NCBI RefSeq assembly: GCF_003344045.1
Contig: NZ_QFWX01000004.1
Coordinates: forward strand, 422,046-486,045
Direction of reading: 5' to 3'
Length of the DNA stretch: 64,000 nt
Source: Marinobacter vulgaris
Lineage (GTDB): Bacteria; Pseudomonadota; Gammaproteobacteria; Pseudomonadales; Oleiphilaceae
A program made the translations under genes and the position numbers. Under the pieces are notes generated by a model. The model saw only the letters and a list, made by a program, of their open reading frames with translations, was not told the origin of the DNA and did not search any database. This document shows positions 9,365 through 18,325 of this stretch, piece after piece; within the stretch, counting starts at the first letter, position 1; each line of letters begins with the position of its first letter.

Positions 9365-10372
9365 ATGCTGAAGATTAACCGAGAAAACCTGAAAACCAGC
9401 CACCAACTCATCTGGTTCGTCATAGACTTCCTGATGCTCGGCCTGCTCATCATCAACCTGGCCTTCATCATCTTTGACTCCATCTACAACTTCGTTGCCA
9501 TCCAGGACCTGCTGGCCGAAAACGCCCCGGTCATCAAGGAGATTTACCACCCCATCCACCAGAACTTCATCTTCTACGACCTCATATTCGTCAGCATCTT
9601 CCTGACCGAGTTCGTCATACGCTGGGGCTACTCTATCAAGGCGAAGGTCTATGACCGCTGGTACTTCTACCCGTTCATCCACTGGTACGACATCGTTGGC
9701 TGTATCCCCGTCGGCACATTCCGCTTTCTGCGGATACTGCGGGTGATCTCCATTGTCTACCGCTTGCACCAGTACAAGGTCATCGATGTCACCCAGACGA
9801 AGACCTTCAAGTTCTTCAACTTCTATTACGAAGCCTTCATGGAAGAACTCTCCGATCGCATCGTCATCAAGGTGCTCTCAGGCGCACAGGATGAAATCCG
9901 CCAGGGGTCACCGTTGTTCGATCGCATCCAGAACGAGATTCTCTACCCCAGGCGGGACATGCTTTCCGAGTGGATGTCAAAACGCGTGGCAGAAGCGGCC
10001 CAGGAGGGTTATATACCCAATCGCGGCGCCCTGCGAAGTTATCTGGAGACCCGCGTGGACAACGCCCTCAAGCAGAATATGGAACTGTCGCGGCTGAAAT
10101 ATCTGCCGGTGGTCGGGCCCACCATTCAGGAAACCCTGGAAGAAGCCGTGGGCGACATTGTTGCGAACGTCATCCACCAGATCCTGGAAGACCTGGCCTC
10201 CGCATCCAACCACGCCTTTATCGAAGACATCGTCAATGTCTTCCTGCCCACGCCGGATGAAAACCATCAGGAAGAGGCGCCCAACGAAGCCCTCATTAAC
10301 CTGATTATCGAAATACTGGATGCCGTCAAGACCCAGGTCAATGTCAAGCACTGGCGCTCTGAATTGACCTGA
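9365..10372 (+). CDS. Membrane protein with a voltage-sensor-like domain and no pore
   Basis: Hydrophobic helices lie at about residues 15-38 and 66-86. A short basic segment then carries arginines at 120, 123 and 126 (RFLRILRVIS), with another at 133. This three-residue spacing is the signature of the S4 voltage-sensor helix of cation channels. After it the protein becomes soluble and helical, and no pore helix or selectivity filter is visible. The roughly 200-residue C-terminal part includes RLKYLPVVGPTIQETLEEAVGDIV and probably forms coiled or helical assemblies. Similar proteins are annotated as ion transporters. Function is unknown. The amidase gene starts 15 bases downstream. Confidence 0.6.
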   Translation: MLKINRENLKTSHQLIWFVIDFLMLGLLIINLAFIIFDSIYNFVAIQDLLAENAPVIKEIYHPIHQNFIFYDLIFVSIFLTEFVIRWGYSIKAKVYDRWYFYPFIHWYDIVGCIPVGTFRFLRILRVISIVYRLHQYKVIDVTQTKTFKFFNFYYEAFMEELSDRIVIKVLSGAQDEIRQGSPLFDRIQNEILYPRRDMLSEWMSKRVAEAAQEGYIPNRGALRSYLETRVDNALKQNMELSRLKYLPVVGPTIQETLEEAVGDIVANVIHQILEDLASASNHAFIEDIVNVFLPTPDENHQEEAPNEALINLIIEILDAVKTQVNVKHWRSELT

Positions 10373-10387
10373 TCACGGCGAGAAAGC

Positions 10388-11899
10388 ATGAACGAGGACA
10401 CCATGAGCCCACTGCATTACCGCGGCGCCAGCGCACTGGTCAGCGACCTCAAGGGCGGCAAGCTGACCAGCGTGGAGGCGACCCGCGCCTTTCTCGACAG
10501 GATCCGCCAGCACAACCACGCCATCAACGCTGTGGTAACACTGGACGAAGAGAACGCCCTGGCACAGGCCAGAAAGGCGGACGAGGCCCTGGCCAGGGGT
10601 GAACCTTTGGGCGCGCTCCACGGCCTGCCGCTGACCCTGAAAGATACCTGGGAAGTGGCCGGCATGACCTGCACCTCCGGTGCGTCCGCATTGCGAAACC
10701 ATATTCCGCACAGGCACGCGGATGTGGTCCAGCGCCTGGAAAACGCCGGCGCCATCATTCTGGGAAAAACCAACGTTCCCACCTACACCTCTGATCTGCA
10801 AAGCTACAACAGACTCTTTGGCACCACCAATAACCCTCACAATGGGACACATACGCCGGGCGGCTCTTCAGGCGGCGCTGCCGCGGCCCTGGCAGCGGGC
10901 ATGACGCCGCTGGAGGTGGGCAGCGACCTCGGCGGCTCCATTCGAACACCCGCTCACTTCTGCGGCGTTTTCGGCCATAAGCCGTCCCGGGCCCTGGTCT
11001 CGTTGCGGGGCCATATTCCCGGACCTCCGGGCACCGAATCCCGGCCCGACCTCGCGGAGGCCGGCCCGCTGGCCCGCTCGGCGCAGGACCTCGAACTGCT
11101 GCTGGGCGTTATTGCCGGCCCGGCGGAGCGGGAACGCCACAGCTGGCAACTTGCCATGGCGCCAGCAATTATCGACTCTCTGGAACAGGCCCGGGTGGGA
11201 CTGTGGTTAAAAGACCCGCTGTGCCCGGTCGACGGGGAACTGGTGAACAGCTACCAGCAACTGGGGCGCGATCTGGAGAACCGGGGTGCGCTGGTGGCAC
11301 AGGCACGCCATAGCCTGTTGAATCTGGAACATATCCTGCCGCCCTATTTCAACCTGATGGGCAGCCTGGTCGGTACCGCCCTGAAGCCGTCCCAGCGCCG
11401 GAGAATGAGATGGATCGCCCGGCTGGAGAGATGGCTGCACCTGTTCGGGCCGGTGACCGCCCATATCGGCGAATACGGCCGTGGCGTGAATCAACCGGTC
11501 TATCAGTGGATGGCATGGAGCGAAACCAGAGAAAAAATGCGGGCGGAAATCACCGCCCTGTTCGATGAGTTCGATGTCCTGCTGACACCGGTTACGCCCA
11601 CCACGGCCATCCGTCACGACCACAGCCAGCCGGTTTTCAAGCGCCAGATCACCGTGGCCGGGCAGCCCAGGCCCTATATGGACCAGTTCTGCTGGATCGC
11701 CCTGGCCACCCTCCTCGGCCTGCCGGCCACCTCGGTGCCTGTTGGCAAAACAAGGGCCGGACTGCCATTCAATGTGCAGGTGATCGGCGCACCGGGCATG
11801 GACCTGACCACGCTCCGGTTCGCGCAATTACTGGAGGCCGAGGGACTCGCCGGCTTCCAGTCTCCGGGCGACACCCTGCATCAGACAGGCACCGGCTAG
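10388..11899 (+). CDS. Amidase signature family hydrolase
   Basis: The protein hydrolyses a carboxamide bond using the Ser-cisSer-Lys triad. The lysine is K85 in LTLKDTW, the cis-serine lies in PGGSSGGAAAAL near residue 160, and the nucleophile is S184 in GSDLGGSIR. The amidase domain spans nearly all 503 residues, with no signal peptide, so it is cytoplasmic. The substrate cannot be read from sequence. An in-frame ATG at 10403 has a better-placed GAGGA ribosome site and may be the real start. The gene lies 138 bases before an ATP-grasp/hydrolase operon, which hints at amide or peptide conjugate metabolism. Confidence 0.9.
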   Translation: MNEDTMSPLHYRGASALVSDLKGGKLTSVEATRAFLDRIRQHNHAINAVVTLDEENALAQARKADEALARGEPLGALHGLPLTLKDTWEVAGMTCTSGASALRNHIPHRHADVVQRLENAGAIILGKTNVPTYTSDLQSYNRLFGTTNNPHNGTHTPGGSSGGAAAALAAGMTPLEVGSDLGGSIRTPAHFCGVFGHKPSRALVSLRGHIPGPPGTESRPDLAEAGPLARSAQDLELLLGVIAGPAERERHSWQLAMAPAIIDSLEQARVGLWLKDPLCPVDGELVNSYQQLGRDLENRGALVAQARHSLLNLEHILPPYFNLMGSLVGTALKPSQRRRMRWIARLERWLHLFGPVTAHIGEYGRGVNQPVYQWMAWSETREKMRAEITALFDEFDVLLTPVTPTTAIRHDHSQPVFKRQITVAGQPRPYMDQFCWIALATLLGLPATSVPVGKTRAGLPFNVQVIGAPGMDLTTLRFAQLLEAEGLAGFQSPGDTLHQTGTG

Positions 11900-11904
11900 G
11901 GTAT

Positions 11905-11932
11905 TTGTCGCACTATTTGTTGCACTATAGTG
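11905..11932 (+). promoter_or_regulatory. Tandem 12-base repeat and palindrome before the ATP-grasp operon
   Basis: TTGTCGCACTAT at 11905-11916 is followed directly by TTGTTGCACTAT at 11917-11928, with one difference between the copies. The second copy runs into a perfect palindrome CACTATAGTG at 11923-11932. The arrangement sits between the amidase stop and the next operon, with a possible TATAGT -10 box at 11926-11931. It may be an operator or promoter. This is inferred from pattern only. Confidence 0.4.
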
Positions 11933-12037
11933 GGCGTGCTATGTTCAAGAGAGTTGGCCTGTGGGGCACGCATCGACCGGTTCGACGCTTAGGCGAGTGA
12001 ATCGCCGGCATCGTTGGCTCTCATGGAGGACGCAGCA

Positions 12038-13324
12038 ATGGCGAAGAAAAACATATTCGTGATGGCCATGGATGACTTTCACCAGGCCATGCTTGAGAGG
12101 CTGCAGGGCAGCGAGGAGATGGCCTTCCATCCGCTGCTGGACATGGAAACAGCGGTGAACACCACCGACTATGAGATGGCTGAGCTGCTGCATCGCGCCC
12201 GGCGGACGCTGAAGGATTTTTCCGGGACCGTGGATGCCATCGTCGGCTATTGGGACTTTCCCACATTAAGCCTGCTGCCTGTCCTGCGGCGGGAATGGGA
12301 CTTGCCGGGTCCTACCCTGGAAGCCGCCTTGCGCTGCGAGCACAAGTACTGGGCACGCGTGGAGGAGGCGCAGGTGGCGCCGCGACAGACGCCCCGTTTC
12401 TCCAGCGTGAACCCGTTCGACGAGAACGTAATGGACCAGCCGCCTCTGCCCTACCCTTTCTGGATCAAGCCCGTGCGGGCGCATTCCTCGCAACTGGGTT
12501 TTCATGTCGATAACCAGCAGGATTTCGAACACGCCATTGAGCAGACCCGTGATCGCATCCAGCTGTTTGCCAGGCCCTTCAACTATATTCTCGGGATGGC
12601 CGAGCTTCCGCAGGAAATCGCAGCCGTTGACGGCTGGCACTGCATTGCCGAGGAAATCGTCTCCGCGGGACGGCAATGCACCCTGGAAGGCTATGTGCTC
12701 AACGGAAAAATGGACATCTACGGGGTGGTGGACTCATTGCGCGAGGGCGCAGTTGGGTCCTCCTTCTCCCGTTATCAGTACCCTTCCGATCTTCCGGCTT
12801 CGATTCAGGAGATCATGATTGAGGACTGCCGACGCTTTGTTGAGCGCACGGGCTTTGACAATTCCCCGTTCAATATCGAGTTTTTCTACAACGAAGAAGA
12901 CGGCTCCATATGGATGCTGGAAGTGAATCCCCGCTGCTCCAAATCCCACAGTCCGCTCTTTGAAATGGTCGACGGAAGCTCCAATCTCCAGGCCATGGTG
13001 GACGTGGCGCTGGGCCACAGGCCTGCGTTTCCGCCGGAAGGTGGCAGATACCGTTGTGCCGCCAAGATCATGCTGCGCGAACACCAGAATGGCGTGGTCG
13101 AGCGGGTACCCGGTGCGGATGAGGTTCGCGCCATAGAAGACGACTTTCCCGGGTGCCATATCCAGGTGGAGGCGGAACAGGGCTGCAGACTCAGTGACAT
13201 GCTCCACCAGGACAGCTACAGCTTCGAGTATGCCGTGCTGTTTGTGGGCGGCGACAGCGTGGAAGAAATCGATCATAAAGCCGATCAGATCAAGGCCCGA
13301 CTGGATTTCCGGTTCACCCGCTGA
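12038..13324 (+). CDS. ATP-grasp domain ligase of unknown substrate
   Basis: The 428-residue protein has the ATP-grasp fold used by carboxylate-amine ligases. The lysine-containing strand PYPFWIKPVRAHSSQLGF and the metal-binding motif NIEFFYNEEDG...WMLEVNPR are present. The motif glutamate and asparagine hold magnesium and ATP. GGAGGA at 12025-12030 followed by seven bases picks the ATG at 12038 over earlier TTG and ATG codons. The CocE/NonD hydrolase follows after 12 bases, so they form an operon, and an amidase lies upstream. A peptide-like or amide product is plausible. No specific family such as biotin carboxylase or D-Ala ligase fits. Confidence 0.85.
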   Translation: MAKKNIFVMAMDDFHQAMLERLQGSEEMAFHPLLDMETAVNTTDYEMAELLHRARRTLKDFSGTVDAIVGYWDFPTLSLLPVLRREWDLPGPTLEAALRCEHKYWARVEEAQVAPRQTPRFSSVNPFDENVMDQPPLPYPFWIKPVRAHSSQLGFHVDNQQDFEHAIEQTRDRIQLFARPFNYILGMAELPQEIAAVDGWHCIAEEIVSAGRQCTLEGYVLNGKMDIYGVVDSLREGAVGSSFSRYQYPSDLPASIQEIMIEDCRRFVERTGFDNSPFNIEFFYNEEDGSIWMLEVNPRCSKSHSPLFEMVDGSSNLQAMVDVALGHRPAFPPEGGRYRCAAKIMLREHQNGVVERVPGADEVRAIEDDFPGCHIQVEAEQGCRLSDMLHQDSYSFEYAVLFVGGDSVEEIDHKADQIKARLDFRFTR

Positions 13325-13336
13325 AAAGGAGGACGG

Positions 13337-15367
13337 ATGAGCATCCCTCATGTAGCTACCGACTTGCCCCACCGGGTCCGTGAGATCGAGCATGTGCGCA
13401 TACCCATGAACGACGGCGTGGAGCTTGCGGCCCGGGTCTGGCTTCCCGAGGGCGCCGAGGATGCGCCGGTCCCTGCGATACTGGAATACATCCCCTACCG
13501 GCGGCGGGACATGACCCGTCCGCGTGACGCTGTGATGCATCCCTACTTTGCCGGCCACGGCTATGCCGCCGTGCGCGTGGACATGCGTGGCAGCGGCGAC
13601 TCCGATGGCGTGTTGGCGGACGAATACATCCAGCTGGAGCTGGATGACGGCTGCGAGATCCTGCGCTGGCTGGCACAACAACCCTGGTGCAATGGAAAAG
13701 CCGGGATGATCGGTATCTCCTGGGGCGGCTTCAACGGGCTTCAGATCGCCGCCATGCGACCGCCCGAACTGCAAGCGGTGATCTCCGTTTGCGCCACGGA
13801 CGACCGCTATGCCGACGATGTGCACTACATGGGAGGGTGTCTGCTGGGGGACAATTTGTCCTGGGCTTCCACCATGTTCGCCTTCAATTCGCTGCCACCG
13901 GACCCGGAGATGGTGGGCAATCAGTGGCGTGCGCTCTGGTTCGAGCGCCTGCGCGCCAATGAGCCCTGGGTGATCGAATGGCTACGCCAACCCCATCGTA
14001 CCGAGTACTGGAAGCATGGCTCCGTGTGTGAGGACTGGAACGATATCCAGTGCCCGGTCATGGCGGTGAGCGGCTGGGCTGACGGGTATTCCAATGCGGT
14101 TTTCCGCCTCATGGAAAGCCTGAAAGTGCCGCGCCAGGGCCTGATTGGTCCCTGGAGCCATATGTATCCCCATGAGGGTGTGCCGGGCCCTGCCATCGGC
14201 TTCCTGCAGGAGGCGGTACGCTGGTGGGACCGCTGGCTCAAGGACAGGGATAATGGCATGGACCGTGAACCGGTGCTGCGCGCCTGGCTGCAGGACAGTG
14301 TCCCGCCATCCACCCGCTATCAGGAAAGGCCCGGCCGCTGGCTTGCCGAACCGGAGTGGCCCAGCCGCCATGTGACCACGGAGAACCTGCAGCTGGACAG
14401 CGGCGGCCGCCTGCTGCGCGACGGCGAGACGCTGGACGACGAGCCGCTGACCATCCAGTCTCCCCTGAGCGTGGGCCTGTTCGCGGGCAAGTGGTGCTCC
14501 TACGCAGCGACCCCGGACTTGCCCCACGACCAGCGCGAAGAAGACGGCGGCGCTCTGGTGTTCGAGTCTGCGCCGCTGAAGACGCCGCTGGAATTGCTGG
14601 GCCCGCCGGTGCTGGAAGTGGAGTTGTGCTCGAATCGCCCTGTCGCCATGCTGGCGGCGCGACTGTCGAACGTGGCGCCCGATGACAAGGCCACGCGGGT
14701 GACCTACGGGGTACTCAACCTCTGCCACCGGGACGGCCACGAACACCCGCAGGAGATGATTCCGGGCAAGCGCTACCGGGTGCGGGTGACACTCAACGGC
14801 TGCGGCCAGCATTTCCCGGTAGGCCATCGCCTTCGTCTGTCCCTGTCCACCTCCTATTTTCCGCTCGCCTGGGCGCCTCCCGAGCCGGTCCGGCTGACCA
14901 TTTTTCCGGCCGGCAGCCGTTTCGGCATCCCTGCGCATCAGCCCCATGACGAACCGCCGGAACCCGAGTTCGGACAGCCGGAAGGCGCGCTTCCGATCAC
15001 TGCAGCGCCGCTGGAAACACCGCACAACAACTGGTTCGTCAAGCGGGACCTGGCAAACGACATCTCCACCCTGGAAGTGATCAATGATCCCGGCTGGACG
15101 CGACTGACCGAGGTGGACCTGGACGTAAAGCGACGCACCCGGGAGTGGTACAGCTACCGTGATGACGATTTCGCATCATTGCGCGGCGAAACCCTCTGCG
15201 AATGGGGCTTTCGCCGCGGTGACTGGCAGGTGGAAACCGTCACCCGGACGGTCATGACCTGCGATGCAGAGCACTTCTACATCCATGCGCAGCTGGACGC
15301 CTGGGAGGGAGAAACCCGGGTGTTTTCCAGAAACTGGGACGAAACCATTCCACGAAAGCTGGTCTGA
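13337..15367 (+). CDS. CocE/NonD family alpha/beta hydrolase (peptidase S15-like)
   Basis: The nucleophile S128 lies in GISWGGFNG within an alpha/beta-hydrolase core. A second half from about residue 330 onward is the jelly-roll X-Pro dipeptidyl-peptidase C-terminal domain typical of cocaine esterase and related acyl hydrolases. The family cleaves esters, acylated amino acids or N-terminal dipeptides. The start is preceded by AAAGGAGGAC with good spacing. The last hundred residues (DLANDISTLEVINDPGWTRLTEVDLDVKRRTREWYSY) extend beyond the minimal family and occur in a subset. It is co-transcribed with the ATP-grasp gene, so a matched synthesis and hydrolysis pair is possible. Confidence 0.88.
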   Translation: MSIPHVATDLPHRVREIEHVRIPMNDGVELAARVWLPEGAEDAPVPAILEYIPYRRRDMTRPRDAVMHPYFAGHGYAAVRVDMRGSGDSDGVLADEYIQLELDDGCEILRWLAQQPWCNGKAGMIGISWGGFNGLQIAAMRPPELQAVISVCATDDRYADDVHYMGGCLLGDNLSWASTMFAFNSLPPDPEMVGNQWRALWFERLRANEPWVIEWLRQPHRTEYWKHGSVCEDWNDIQCPVMAVSGWADGYSNAVFRLMESLKVPRQGLIGPWSHMYPHEGVPGPAIGFLQEAVRWWDRWLKDRDNGMDREPVLRAWLQDSVPPSTRYQERPGRWLAEPEWPSRHVTTENLQLDSGGRLLRDGETLDDEPLTIQSPLSVGLFAGKWCSYAATPDLPHDQREEDGGALVFESAPLKTPLELLGPPVLEVELCSNRPVAMLAARLSNVAPDDKATRVTYGVLNLCHRDGHEHPQEMIPGKRYRVRVTLNGCGQHFPVGHRLRLSLSTSYFPLAWAPPEPVRLTIFPAGSRFGIPAHQPHDEPPEPEFGQPEGALPITAAPLETPHNNWFVKRDLANDISTLEVINDPGWTRLTEVDLDVKRRTREWYSYRDDDFASLRGETLCEWGFRRGDWQVETVTRTVMTCDAEHFYIHAQLDAWEGETRVFSRNWDETIPRKLV

Positions 15368-15400
15368 CTCTGCCTGACGCCATGCAACAATGAACGTCGT

Positions 15401-18304
15401 TCAGAGCGAGACGGTTTGCTTCCGCGGCTGGGCCGGGCTGAGCCGGCAGGCTGCGTACTTGAACTCCGGAATCTTCCCGTACGGGTCCAGCGCCGGGTTG
15501 GTAAGCACATTAGCGGCCGCCTCCGCAAAGGCGAAGGGAACGAACACCATGCCCTCGGGCATCGTCTGATCGGCCCGCGCCGTCAGGGTGATGCTGCCGC
15601 GCCGGGTGGCAATCTGGATTGCGTCACCCGATGCCATGCCCAGGCGAGCCAGATCCGCCAGTGCGAGAAACGCGGCCGCTTCAGGCTCCCGCTCATCCAG
15701 TACCCGGCTGCGACGGGTCATGGCGCCGGTGTGCCAGTGCTCAAGCAGTCGCCCGGTGGTTAACACAATGGGGTAAGCCTCATCCACCGGCTCGTCTGGC
15801 GGCAGCGGCCAGGCCGGTGAGAGCTTGGCCCGCCCCCCGGCGCGTGGGAAGGCGTCAGAGAAGACAACGTCCTGCCCCGGCGCGTCATCGGCAGGACAGG
15901 GATAGGTCACGGACCCTTCCCGTTCCAGGCGGGACCAGGAGATATGATCGAGTGAGTGCATGCCCTGCTTCATCTCAGCGAACACCTGCTCGGGGCCGGC
16001 GTAGTCCCAGCCCAGTCCGAAACGTCGGGCCATTTCCTGAATAATCCACCAGTCGGGCTTTGCTTCCCCGGGCGGCGGCAGCGCGGCACGGCCCATCTGG
16101 ACCTGCCGGTTGGTGTTGGTGACAGTGCCTGCCTTTTCCGACCAGGCGGCGGCAGGCAGGATGACGTCGGCGAACTGAGCGGTCTCCGTGACGAACAGGT
16201 CCTGCACCACCAGGTGCTCCAGGGCAGCCAGCGCGGCCCGGGCGTGGGTCAGATCCGGATCGGACATCGCAGGGTTTTCCCCGAGGATGTACATTCCCCG
16301 GATGGTCCCGGCCACGATGGCGTCCATGATCTCCACAACGGTGAGGCCCGGCTCAGGATCAAGTTCGGTGTCCCAGAGTTCTTCGAAGGCAGCGCGCAGC
16401 TGGGCATCCCCCACCGGTTGGTAGTCCGGCAGCACCATCGGAATCAGGCCGGCGTCCGAGGCACCCTGAACGTTGTTCTGGCCACGCAACGGGTGCAGGC
16501 CAGTGCCGGGCCGGCCAGTATGGCCGCACGTCAGTGCCAGTGAAATCAGGCAGCGGGCATTATCGGTGCCGTGCACGTGCTGGGAAATGCCCATGCCCCA
16601 GAATATCATCGCTCTTTCGGCCCCGGCGTAGGCGCGGGCCACTTCGCGAATGGTCTCTGGTTCAACGCCGCAGACCGGGCTCATTACCTCCGGCGACATA
16701 TCCGCAACACTGGCTGCCAGTGCCTCGAAGCCCTCGGTATGGGCATCAATGTAGGCCCGGTCAAACAGTGCCTCGTCGATGATCACATGGAGCATGGCGT
16801 TGAACAGTGCCACGTCGCCTCCCGGGGAAAACCGCAGGCTGCGCCAGGCATAGGCATCCAGCGCCTGTCCCCGGGGGTCGATGATGATCAGTTTGGTGCC
16901 GTTTCGTGCTGCCTGCTTGAAGTAGGTGGCGGCCACCGGATGGTTCACCGCCGGGTTGCAGCCGGTGAGGATGACCACATCGGACTCCAGCGCCTGCATG
17001 AACGACGCGGTGACGGCACCGGAACCCAGGCACTCCATCAGCGCCGCCACCGAGCTGGCGTGACAGAGCCGCGTGCAGTGGTCAACGTGGTTGGAGCCGA
17101 AGCCGGTACGCACCAGCTTCTGGAACAGCCAGGCCTCTTCGTTGGAACACTTGGCGCTGCCGAAACCGGCGAGCGCATCCGCTCCGTGTTGTTTTTTAAG
17201 CTGGGTCAATCCGCTTGCCGCAAGATCCAGTGCCTCTTCCCAGCTTGCCTCGCGGAAGTGAGTGAACGGATTGGCCGGATCAAAGTCGGGATCGAGACCC
17301 TTGGGCACACCCTCCCTGCGAATCAGCGGCCGGGTAAGCCGTGCCGGGTGCGCGGGGTAATCGAAGCCGAAGCGTCCTTTTACACAGAGCCGGCCCTGGT
17401 TTGAGGGCCCATCCCTGCCTTCGACAAAGAGAATACGCCCCCGCTGCCCGCCGGCCCCTGCTTCGGCGTCGGCAGGCTCGTCTTTTACGTGATAGGTCAG
17501 CTGACAGCCGACCCCGCAGTAGGGGCAGATGGAATCAACGGTGCGGTCAGCCATCGCGGAATCTCCACGGCCCTGGGCGTCGATCAGGGTGGCGGGCATC
17601 AGCGCCCCGGTTGGACAGGCCTGCACGCATTCGCCGCAGGCAACGCAGGTGCTGTCCCCCATGGGGTCATCGAAATCGAACACGACCTTGGCCGCCGCAC
17701 CGCGATGAGCCATCCCTATGACGTCGTTGCCCTGGACCTCGCGGCAGGCGCGCTCGCACAAGCCGCATGTAATGCAGGCATCCAGGTTCACGTTCATCGC
17801 CGAGTGAGTCGCATCATGGCCACGGGCATGGGGCAGCGAATCCGGTCGCGGTTCAACATGGTGAACCGTGGGCTCGTCGCGCTCTGAACGGGATGGCAGA
17901 CGCTGGCGCACCGCGCTGGCATCGATCGCCATTTCATCCGCCAGATTCCAAAGGTGGCTGGCGCGATCCGGGCTATTGCCGCGTTCAGGCTGGTCCGCCA
18001 ACAGCAATTCCAGCACGCTTTTGCGGGCCTCCTGGGCACGGGCGGAGCAGGCACTGCGCACAACCATACCGGGAGCAGCCTCGCGAACACAGCTTGCCGC
18101 GAGCACCCGCTCACCTTCCACTTCCACCATGCAGGCCCGGCAATTGCCGTCAGCCCGGTACCCTGGCGTGTCCTTGAAGCACAGGTGAGGGATAATCTCG
18201 CCGGCGCGCCTGGCGACCTGCCACAGGGTTTCGCCGGGGTGGGCCGAAACCTCAACGCCGTCCAGCGTCAGTGTAAAGCTTGTGCTTGGAGTCGCATCGC
18301 TCAT
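15401..18304 (-). CDS. NAD-dependent formate dehydrogenase, catalytic molybdenum subunit (alpha)
   Basis: This subunit oxidises formate to CO2 at a bis-molybdopterin centre. In order it has an N-terminal 2Fe-2S ferredoxin domain (CRACMVEV), two 4Fe-4S motifs (CITCGLCERAC, CVACGECVQAC), another cluster motif CPYCGVGC, then the molybdopterin oxidoreductase and dinucleotide-binding domains. In VDHCTRLCHAS the second cysteine occupies the position of selenocysteine in E. coli FdhF, followed by the conserved histidine. So this is the cysteine form. No twin-arginine signal is seen, so it is cytoplasmic. The 967 residues match the FdsA type. It is the second gene after its NADH-side partner, 21 bases apart. 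Confidence 0.93.
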   Translation of the reverse strand: MSDATPSTSFTLTLDGVEVSAHPGETLWQVARRAGEIIPHLCFKDTPGYRADGNCRACMVEVEGERVLAASCVREAAPGMVVRSACSARAQEARKSVLELLLADQPERGNSPDRASHLWNLADEMAIDASAVRQRLPSRSERDEPTVHHVEPRPDSLPHARGHDATHSAMNVNLDACITCGLCERACREVQGNDVIGMAHRGAAAKVVFDFDDPMGDSTCVACGECVQACPTGALMPATLIDAQGRGDSAMADRTVDSICPYCGVGCQLTYHVKDEPADAEAGAGGQRGRILFVEGRDGPSNQGRLCVKGRFGFDYPAHPARLTRPLIRREGVPKGLDPDFDPANPFTHFREASWEEALDLAASGLTQLKKQHGADALAGFGSAKCSNEEAWLFQKLVRTGFGSNHVDHCTRLCHASSVAALMECLGSGAVTASFMQALESDVVILTGCNPAVNHPVAATYFKQAARNGTKLIIIDPRGQALDAYAWRSLRFSPGGDVALFNAMLHVIIDEALFDRAYIDAHTEGFEALAASVADMSPEVMSPVCGVEPETIREVARAYAGAERAMIFWGMGISQHVHGTDNARCLISLALTCGHTGRPGTGLHPLRGQNNVQGASDAGLIPMVLPDYQPVGDAQLRAAFEELWDTELDPEPGLTVVEIMDAIVAGTIRGMYILGENPAMSDPDLTHARAALAALEHLVVQDLFVTETAQFADVILPAAAWSEKAGTVTNTNRQVQMGRAALPPPGEAKPDWWIIQEMARRFGLGWDYAGPEQVFAEMKQGMHSLDHISWSRLEREGSVTYPCPADDAPGQDVVFSDAFPRAGGRAKLSPAWPLPPDEPVDEAYPIVLTTGRLLEHWHTGAMTRRSRVLDEREPEAAAFLALADLARLGMASGDAIQIATRRGSITLTARADQTMPEGMVFVPFAFAEAAANVLTNPALDPYGKIPEFKYAACRLSPAQPRKQTVSL

Positions 18305-18325
18305 GGCTGTTCCCTACTCCTACCC

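Noticed and set aside
11941..12000. A 19-codon ATG frame before the ATP-grasp gene
   Set aside because: No ribosome-binding site is present and it has no leader-peptide signature or attenuator structure.
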